The notes under the pieces: model-generated | The model's input: the letters and a program-made list of their open reading frames with translations, nothing else | What the model was told of the DNA's origin: nothing | Databases searched by the model: none | Position numbers and translations under genes: made by a program | Part shown: positions 1 through 6,669 of the stretch, piece by piece | Layout: each line of letters starts with the position of its first letter | Position numbering within the stretch: position 1 is the stretch's first letter | DNA from: CAYZEZ01 sp964477295 | Lineage (GTDB): Bacteria; Bacteroidota; Bacteroidia; Bacteroidales; SM23-62 | Assembly (NCBI GenBank): GCA_964477295.1 | Contig: CAYZEZ010000131.1 | Coordinates: 1-12,459 of the forward strand | Reading direction: 5' to 3' | Length of the DNA: 12,459 nucleotides

Positions 1-1
1 T

Positions 2-2731
2 GTCAATGGCGAGATATATTATTCAGTTGACCTTGACACATTAATCTATGCAGAATATTATGAGGATAATAGGTTTGTAAGATTTGAGCCGGTCCCGGAT
101 AAATTAATTGAGATTTTGATGGGATATGGACAGGTTGGAATCGGTTCTTTCAATGACAAGGTTTATTTTGATAACGTAAAGGCCAAAAACAGGAATTTAG
201 AATTTATTAAGAATGATATTAGTTGTTTTGGATTTAACGATGGCGCTATTGATTTAATTGTAAATTTTGGTGTTGCACCATATACTTATTTATGGTCAAA
301 TAGTGAAACAACAGAAGACATCGGTGGATTGTCACCGGGAATGTATATTGTTGAGGTGACGGATGCCAATGATTCCATTGAGATCGATTCCGTTTCTATT
401 TCAGAGCCCGACACGCTGATCTCTCAAATAAATTCCTGGTCAGATGTTTCCTATTACGGATTATCTGATGGCTGGGCCGAAGTGGAAGCAACCGGAGGAT
501 GGGTTCCATACTCTTATTTATGGGATGATCAAATGAATTCGGTGACTTCGAAGGCAGAGAACCTTTCGGGAAATACCCTTTTTCATGTTACTATCACTGA
601 TCAGAATGGATGCACCAGCATGGATAGTATCTATATTCAGGAATCGGACGAATTATTTATTGAATTTCTTGGGGTAAAAGATCCGTTTTGTTTTAACGAC
701 ACAATAGGTAATGTGTCGGCAACAACCCCTTTTGCAGACTACCCTGTAAGCTATCTATGGGATGATCCGGGTAATACAACCGATTCTGTACTATCAGAAA
801 TCATTACTGGCATATATTACAGGATTTCAATTACAGATGAAGCTGGGAGAACCGGGTATGACAGCATAAAAATATCTCAAACCGATTCAATAACCCTTGA
901 TTCATTGTTTATCACCCCTGTGACCGGTTGTTTCGGGGATGAGAATGGATCGATCATAATCCTGGCTAATATGCCTTATCCGAGTACTGTAATTTTTTCC
1001 ATTGATTCCGGGAAAACGTTTGTGGAATGGGGCTCTTTCCCTGATCTTGCCGGTGGGTATTACCAGGTGTTGATACAAGATACCAATGAATGCATCCTTC
1101 CTGTTGACAGCATTCTGGTTGAACAACCAGCCCGAATAAATCCGATCATTGAAGTCACAGATGAAATCTCATGTTTTGGTTTGTGCGATGCATCGCTGTC
1201 AGTATCTGAAGAGGCTGGTGTTCCGCCTTTTACTTACCTGTGGAGCACAGAGGAAACTTCAAGTGTGTTGAATGATTTATGTCCCGGAGAGTACCTTGTA
1301 AAAGTAACGGATGATGACGGTTGTATTGATTCGGGAAGCATTGTAGTCGGCGAACCCCCACCCTTAACAATTGAAAGCAATTATCCTGCTGAACTTTGTT
1401 CCGGGACACCAGGACCTGTTGTACTGGAAGTGGCCGGAGGCATGAGCCCTTACCAGATTAAGATCTTCCCGGGAGATACTTTGATCCCTCTCGAATTGAA
1501 TCTGCCCCCAGGTGAATATATCATGGTGGTTACTGATTCCAACGGCTGTGAAGAAGATGACACCGTCATGATTAATAACATCATGCCTTACCCGGATCCG
1601 CAAATTTGTGTGGTTACTGTGGATACTGTAACAGAGAGAAACCTTATTGTCTGGGATAAAGTCCCCGACAAGTTCATAGCATCCTTCAATATTTACCGGG
1701 AAGCCAGTGCAGCAGGAGTTTTTGATAAGATCGCAACAATTCCATTTAATGAAACCAATACATACCTCGATACTACACATAATACAATGGAATATTCCGG
1801 TTTGTACAAAATATCTGTTGTTGATTCCTGTGGCAATGAATCGGAATTAAGCCCTTACCATAAACCATTTCACCTGTTAACATCTACGAGTGTGCAGGGT
1901 GGAATAAATCTTCAATGGGACAGGTACGATGCAGATGGGGTTACAGATTTTGTTTCAATGCATGAGATATACAGAACTCTTTGCCATCCACCTTACCCAC
2001 TTTCAATGGATTTAATTAGAGAATTATCATATGCAGTGAGCTCATTTACAGATAATGATCCGATGGCTTCACAGAGATATTACGTTTACCGGATTGCGGG
2101 AGTATTATCTGAAGGATGCCCGGTATCTGATAGTTCAGGACACCTGCTGACATATGATCGTGCCTATTCCCAGGCGAGTGTTAATACAGCAATAAACGGC
2201 TGTGACGAAACGCCCCCTTCAATACCCCTGGGTTTAAATGTATATGTTGTTGGCCATTTTCTTGTTCTGGAATGGGAAAAATCAGATGATCAATGGGGGA
2301 TCGAGAAATACAACATTTACGATGATATGGGTGAGCTGATGGCAAGCGCTCCTGATACATTCCATATTTTTACCGACTATCCAATCGACCTTGCAAATAC
2401 TTTTACTGTGACAGCTGTGGATTGGAATTCTAACGAGTCAGAAAAAAGCGAGCCGGTAATCTATACTCCTGTTGGATGGTCAGACTGCAGGGCCGGAAAC
2501 ATTTTAATATATCCAAATCCTGTACATGATATGTCCACAATTGAATTCCCGAATCCGGGAAATGTAAAATATCTATTGAGGGTTAGAGACATTGCAGGGA
2601 AAGTGGTTAAGCAGATATATAATATTCCAGGGAATCAGGTTGAATTTAAGCGGGATAACCTTCCATCAGGCCTATATTTAATTGAACTGCAAGGTCCAGA
2701 AATCTTCAGGGGAAGGATTATCATTGAATAA
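2..2731 (+). CDS. Giant T9SS-exported surface protein with SprB-like repeats and FN3 domains, 5'-truncated
   Basis: The frame is open from base 2, so the start lies outside the window; 909 residues are visible. The first in-frame ATG (116) falls inside a domain and is not the start. Visible order: the end of a LamG/concanavalin-like domain (residues 1-66, matching residues ~410-440 of the next gene's product), six SprB-like immunoglobulin-type units starting near residues 74, 152, 229, 309, 390 and 464 (recurrent S/G-C-F-G start, PY-x-YLW core, G-x-Y-x-V-x-VTD, NGC, D-S-I end), three fibronectin-III-like domains (~531, ~625, ~736), and a type A T9SS sorting domain from ~834 (YPNP, then a D-x-x-GK-V motif and GLYLIEL near the end). 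T9SS carries such proteins across the outer membrane, usually to the surface. Adhesion or glycan binding is inferred, as no catalytic domain is visible. It is a tandem paralogue of the following gene, whose ATG lies 10 nt after this stop. Bases 923-1662 are identical to 4782-5521. Confidence 0.88.
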   Translation, partial: VNGEIYYSVDLDTLIYAEYYEDNRFVRFEPVPDKLIEILMGYGQVGIGSFNDKVYFDNVKAKNRNLEFIKNDISCFGFNDGAIDLIVNFGVAPYTYLWSNSETTEDIGGLSPGMYIVEVTDANDSIEIDSVSISEPDTLISQINSWSDVSYYGLSDGWAEVEATGGWVPYSYLWDDQMNSVTSKAENLSGNTLFHVTITDQNGCTSMDSIYIQESDELFIEFLGVKDPFCFNDTIGNVSATTPFADYPVSYLWDDPGNTTDSVLSEIITGIYYRISITDEAGRTGYDSIKISQTDSITLDSLFITPVTGCFGDENGSIIILANMPYPSTVIFSIDSGKTFVEWGSFPDLAGGYYQVLIQDTNECILPVDSILVEQPARINPIIEVTDEISCFGLCDASLSVSEEAGVPPFTYLWSTEETSSVLNDLCPGEYLVKVTDDDGCIDSGSIVVGEPPPLTIESNYPAELCSGTPGPVVLEVAGGMSPYQIKIFPGDTLIPLELNLPPGEYIMVVTDSNGCEEDDTVMINNIMPYPDPQICVVTVDTVTERNLIVWDKVPDKFIASFNIYREASAAGVFDKIATIPFNETNTYLDTTHNTMEYSGLYKISVVDSCGNESELSPYHKPFHLLTSTSVQGGINLQWDRYDADGVTDFVSMHEIYRTLCHPPYPLSMDLIRELSYAVSSFTDNDPMASQRYYVYRIAGVLSEGCPVSDSSGHLLTYDRAYSQASVNTAINGCDETPPSIPLGLNVYVVGHFLVLEWEKSDDQWGIEKYNIYDDMGELMASAPDTFHIFTDYPIDLANTFTVTAVDWNSNESEKSEPVIYTPVGWSDCRAGNILIYPNPVHDMSTIEFPNPGNVKYLLRVRDIAGKVVKQIYNIPGNQVEFKRDNLPSGLYLIELQGPEIFRGRIIIE
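923..1662 (+). repeat. 740-bp perfect direct repeat, copy 1 (inside upstream paralogue)
   Basis: Line-by-line comparison with 4782-5521 shows identity at every base, at a constant offset of 3859. The mismatches that close it are g922/t4781 on the left and c1663/t5522 on the right. It covers the fourth to sixth SprB-like units and the first strand of the first FN3-like domain, in the same reading frame in both genes. Synonymous sites are identical too, so the match is not explained by protein-level constraint. It could be recent gene conversion, a duplication, or an assembly error. Confidence 0.97.
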
Positions 2732-2741
2732 ACAGAGCCAA

Positions 2742-5700
2742 ATGAAAAATATTATTTTTATTGTCTCTTTCCTTTTGCTTTACATACCTGGGATCAATTC
2801 CCAGGTAAAGCAGGTTACTTATTATACTTCAGCCGATTTAAGCCTGGGCAGTGGAACAGGAGCAGATCTCGGAGATGCTAAAACAAGGAATTATGGTGGA
2901 TGCGCCAGTTTAATGATTACCAATTATGATGATAATTATGATTATATGTCTTCGTTTGAAAGTTGGGTTAGATTTGACCTGGGAACATTGCAGGATACAA
3001 TTCCTGAAGGTGAAAGTCTGCTTTGTGCTGAATTAAAGTACAAAGTAACCAATAACACTGGAAATGGATTTCACTGTTTCCATTTAAAAGACATTGATGA
3101 TTGGCAGGAAGGAAACGGGACGGCCGGGACATTGGACGATGCCGGTGGATTAACCTGGAATGATGCACAAGCTTTTGATTATGAAAATCCAGATAACTAT
3201 AATCATGTATTTTCCGATACGATTGTAGGGGGCACAAATTATCCTGGAACTTTTAATATTACTGATGCAGTAAAATATGAGTTGGGTGCTGATGGAAATA
3301 AATTATTGACCCTTAGGTTTTTTCCAACCATTACGGATCCTTACATGGACACAAAATGGCTGGGATTTTATGCTCGTGAAGCTCCATGGGGCATTGTTTT
3401 ACCAGATGGGGTGAATGAAGCGGCATCACACATTGTATTCTATATCGGCCCTGATCAGCCAACAGAGTTCAGTGATTTCGATGGATTCGGCGATATTGAA
3501 AATTATAGGATAACACCCGAAGGATTCCAGAAGTGGGCAGTTTATGAAGATGAGGGAGATGACCGATTGGTAATTATGGAAAGGCCACCTCCGATTAATG
3601 GCACACCGGGTGGCTTAGCAATATTAAAAAATGCAATTTATTCTGACTTTGATATTAAAGTTAAAGTCAAGTTGAATAAAGAGAAGAGTGGAGGACTTGA
3701 TCCCAAAGCCGATTTTATTATTGTATTTGGATACTACGATGCACTTAATTACTCTTATTTTAGATTTACGGGTGAAGATATTAATGGGATCTATCAGGTT
3801 AATAATTCTGACGGGATAAGCCAGGAAGTAGTAGGAGAACTTAATATGGAACCAGCTATTCCCGATATGCTATATCATGAATACAGGTTAGTAAAAATAT
3901 CGGATACAGTAACTGCCTATATTGACGGAATATTTTATATGTCGGTAATTGATGAAAAACTGAATGTTGAAGGACAAATAGGGATGGGAAGTTACAATGA
4001 TATTGTTTTCTTTGACGATTTTAAGGAATGGAAGAATCCAACGCCTTTTAATGGGTTGAGTTTAAATGCAACAAATGTTAGTTGCTTTGGCGAATCAGAT
4101 GGTGAGATTGATCTGAAAGCTGGTTATGGGCAAGAGCCTTATACATTTCTATGGTCAACAGGAGAGACAACAGAGGATATCAGCAGTTTATCACCAGGAA
4201 AATATATTGTTGAAGTAACAGATGCAAATGATTCTGTTGTCATGGATAGTGCATGGATCACTCAGCCTGAAATACTAACAACGAATATTTATCGTCATGA
4301 TAGTATATCGAACCATGGTTTTACGGATGGCATTGCAGCAGCTAAAGCTTCCGGTGGAACAGCTCCTTATTATTTTGTATGGGATGATCCTGCTGTAACA
4401 AAAGATAGTGTTGTATATTCATTACCAGGAGAAGCTGAATATCATCTTATTGTTGAAGATCAGAATGGATGTTTAGCCTATGATAGCATTTATATTGAAG
4501 GATCAGACAGGTTATTTGTTGAGATCATTCAGGAAAAAGACACCCTGTGTTTTAATGAACCAGTTGGTCCCGCAAGGGCTAAAGCGCATTTTGCGGACTA
4601 CCCTGTTACCTATCTATGGGATGATCCGGGTAATACCATAGATTCTGTTCTATCAGGGATTGATCCGTGGGTTTATTACAGGATTCAGTTAACGGATGCT
4701 TCGGGACGAGTGGGCAGCGACAGCATAATTTTTGCTCAGACCGATTCAATTACTGTCGATTCCCTGTTTATCAATCCGGTTACCGGTTGTTTCGGGGATG
4801 AGAATGGATCGATCATAATCCTGGCTAATATGCCTTATCCGAGTACTGTAATTTTTTCCATTGATTCCGGGAAAACGTTTGTGGAATGGGGCTCTTTCCC
4901 TGATCTTGCCGGTGGGTATTACCAGGTGTTGATACAAGATACCAATGAATGCATCCTTCCTGTTGACAGCATTCTGGTTGAACAACCAGCCCGAATAAAT
5001 CCGATCATTGAAGTCACAGATGAAATCTCATGTTTTGGTTTGTGCGATGCATCGCTGTCAGTATCTGAAGAGGCTGGTGTTCCGCCTTTTACTTACCTGT
5101 GGAGCACAGAGGAAACTTCAAGTGTGTTGAATGATTTATGTCCCGGAGAGTACCTTGTAAAAGTAACGGATGATGACGGTTGTATTGATTCGGGAAGCAT
5201 TGTAGTCGGCGAACCCCCACCCTTAACAATTGAAAGCAATTATCCTGCTGAACTTTGTTCCGGGACACCAGGACCTGTTGTACTGGAAGTGGCCGGAGGC
5301 ATGAGCCCTTACCAGATTAAGATCTTCCCGGGAGATACTTTGATCCCTCTCGAATTGAATCTGCCCCCAGGTGAATATATCATGGTGGTTACTGATTCCA
5401 ACGGCTGTGAAGAAGATGACACCGTCATGATTAATAACATCATGCCTTACCCGGATCCGCAAATTTGTGTGGTTACTGTGGATACTGTAACAGAGAGAAA
5501 CCTTATTGTCTGGGATAAAGTTCCCAATCAGTTTATTACATCCTACAATATTTACCGCGAAACCATTATGGCAGATCAATATGAGCTGATAGGAAATGTA
5601 CACTACAATGAGCAGAATACATTTCTTGACACAACTACAAATCCTGAAATTCATTCGGTCAGGTACAAAATTTCGATTGTAGATTCATGTGGCAATGAAT

Positions 5701-6584
5701 CAGACCTGAGCCCATTTCAGAAATCACCGTTTCTTCAGGTTTCATTTGGAATAGAGGGAACTATTAATCTAATGTGGGAGGGATATTCAGGTGATGAAGA
5801 AAACTTATATGAATATTTTGAAATCTACAAGACCCACTGTTCTATCATTTATCCTCTGAATTTGATTAATATTGTTCCACCCACGATTCATTTATACACA
5901 GATTCTGATACGATTTCAAGATATCGAATTTTCAGTTTCAGGATAGCCGGCGTTTTGGCGGACGCATGCAATGTTTCAGATAGCTCGGGACATGTGATCA
6001 CTTATGATCGGGCATTTTCGCAACCAGATATGAACGTCTTCTGTTGTGAAGTTTGTGATGTAACTCCACCTTCAGTACCACAGCATCTGAGCGTTTATAC
6101 AGTGGGTGAATTTCTCGTGCTGAAGTGGGATAGATCGAACGATTTAACGGGAATTGAGAAGTATAATATTTATGATGACGGGGGAGAATTCCTGGAAAGC
6201 ACCGCTGATTCATTTTTTATTTTTACAGATTATCCACTCGACTCGATTCATACTTTTAGCGTGACAGCGGTGGACTGGAATTATAACGAGTCGGAAAAGA
6301 GTGAGCCCGTAACTTATTCAAATGTCGGGTGGTCAAACAATTCTAGTGATGAACTAAATGTATATCCAAATCCATTCACAAGCGGGACAACAATAGTTTT
6401 TAGCAATCAGAACAAGGAGAATTATATTCTGGTTATAAGGGATCTGACAGGCAAAGTTTTAAGGCAGATCAGTGATATACAGGATGGCAAGATCTACGTC
6501 AACCGCGGAAACTTGCCGGCGGGACTATATTTAATAGAGCTCCGGGGACCTGAAGTTCACAGGTGCAAGATCATTATAGAATAA
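2742..6584 (+). CDS. Giant T9SS-exported modular surface protein (DNRLRE-like, LamG-like, SprB-like repeats, FN3, type A sorting domain)
   Basis: This 1280-residue product is complete. The ATG at 2742 is chosen because it opens a clean signal peptide (MKNIIFIVSFLLLYIPGINS, then Q); the in-frame ATG at 2682 would overlap the previous gene by 50 nt and put a polar stretch before the signal. Domains: ~22-235 a beta-rich DNRLRE/CBM96-like domain (RFDLGTL, LTWNDAQAFD, late FNITDAVKYEL); ~246-440 a LamG/concanavalin-like domain (FDGFGDI start, YIDG, GQIGMGSYND); six SprB-like units from ~447, 522, 602, 682, 763 and 837; FN3-like domains from ~904, ~997 and ~1106 (TPPSVP start); a type A T9SS tail from ~1205 with YPNP at 1208-1211. 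The likely role is surface attachment or polysaccharide binding, since DNRLRE and LamG modules commonly bind glycans; the substrate is unknown. The leader has no Shine-Dalgarno, as is usual in Bacteroidota. It is probably co-transcribed with the upstream paralogue. Residues ~681-926 are identical to that paralogue at DNA level, while the sorting tails match at only about 37 of 77 positions by hand alignment. Confidence 0.9.
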   Translation: MKNIIFIVSFLLLYIPGINSQVKQVTYYTSADLSLGSGTGADLGDAKTRNYGGCASLMITNYDDNYDYMSSFESWVRFDLGTLQDTIPEGESLLCAELKYKVTNNTGNGFHCFHLKDIDDWQEGNGTAGTLDDAGGLTWNDAQAFDYENPDNYNHVFSDTIVGGTNYPGTFNITDAVKYELGADGNKLLTLRFFPTITDPYMDTKWLGFYAREAPWGIVLPDGVNEAASHIVFYIGPDQPTEFSDFDGFGDIENYRITPEGFQKWAVYEDEGDDRLVIMERPPPINGTPGGLAILKNAIYSDFDIKVKVKLNKEKSGGLDPKADFIIVFGYYDALNYSYFRFTGEDINGIYQVNNSDGISQEVVGELNMEPAIPDMLYHEYRLVKISDTVTAYIDGIFYMSVIDEKLNVEGQIGMGSYNDIVFFDDFKEWKNPTPFNGLSLNATNVSCFGESDGEIDLKAGYGQEPYTFLWSTGETTEDISSLSPGKYIVEVTDANDSVVMDSAWITQPEILTTNIYRHDSISNHGFTDGIAAAKASGGTAPYYFVWDDPAVTKDSVVYSLPGEAEYHLIVEDQNGCLAYDSIYIEGSDRLFVEIIQEKDTLCFNEPVGPARAKAHFADYPVTYLWDDPGNTIDSVLSGIDPWVYYRIQLTDASGRVGSDSIIFAQTDSITVDSLFINPVTGCFGDENGSIIILANMPYPSTVIFSIDSGKTFVEWGSFPDLAGGYYQVLIQDTNECILPVDSILVEQPARINPIIEVTDEISCFGLCDASLSVSEEAGVPPFTYLWSTEETSSVLNDLCPGEYLVKVTDDDGCIDSGSIVVGEPPPLTIESNYPAELCSGTPGPVVLEVAGGMSPYQIKIFPGDTLIPLELNLPPGEYIMVVTDSNGCEEDDTVMINNIMPYPDPQICVVTVDTVTERNLIVWDKVPNQFITSYNIYRETIMADQYELIGNVHYNEQNTFLDTTTNPEIHSVRYKISIVDSCGNESDLSPFQKSPFLQVSFGIEGTINLMWEGYSGDEENLYEYFEIYKTHCSIIYPLNLINIVPPTIHLYTDSDTISRYRIFSFRIAGVLADACNVSDSSGHVITYDRAFSQPDMNVFCCEVCDVTPPSVPQHLSVYTVGEFLVLKWDRSNDLTGIEKYNIYDDGGEFLESTADSFFIFTDYPLDSIHTFSVTAVDWNYNESEKSEPVTYSNVGWSNNSSDELNVYPNPFTSGTTIVFSNQNKENYILVIRDLTGKVLRQISDIQDGKIYVNRGNLPAGLYLIELRGPEVHRCKIIIE
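4782..5521 (+). repeat. 740-bp perfect direct repeat, copy 2 (inside downstream paralogue)
   Basis: This is the second copy of the tract at 923-1662, in direct orientation and the same frame. No terminal inverted repeats, target-site duplications or transposase accompany it, so it is not an insertion sequence. Flanking sequence on both sides is homologous but clearly diverged. Confidence 0.97.
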
Positions 6585-6614
6585 GTACTGCAGGTGATAT
6601 TTTGTATGGCGGTC

Positions 6615-6633
6615 TCATTGATAGTATCAATGA
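6615..6633. repeat. Perfect 19-bp palindrome between convergent genes
   Basis: Nine-base arms (TCATTGATA / TATCAATGA) surround a single central G in the 85-nt spacer between two convergent coding regions. As RNA it could fold as about a 7-bp stem with a 5-nt loop. It lacks a following T-tract on either strand and is AT-rich, so a role as a bidirectional terminator is only a weak possibility; a protein-binding site is equally possible. The rest of the 6585-6669 spacer shows nothing recognisable. Confidence 0.35.
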
Positions 6634-6669
6634 AATGATATTATTGATAATCAGGGTAGTTTTAAGAAA

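Noticed and set aside
116..118. ATG at 116 as the start of the first surface-protein gene
   Set aside because: The frame is open to the window edge and the residues before this Met match the LamG-like domain end of the paralogue, so the gene is 5'-truncated.
923..1662. The identical 740-bp tract as an insertion sequence or other mobile element
   Set aside because: It lies in frame within repeat domains in both genes, has no terminal inverted repeats or target duplications, and encodes only parts of the host proteins.
902..1780. Minus-strand open frames at 902-1126 and 1364-1780, with near copies at 4746-4985 and 5223-5654
   Set aside because: They are antisense to well-supported domains, and their similarity to one another simply reflects the duplicated DNA.
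2682..2741. Longer N-terminus for the second surface-protein gene, starting at 2682
   Set aside because: It would overlap the upstream coding sequence by 50 nt and place 20 polar residues ahead of a well-formed signal peptide that begins at 2742.
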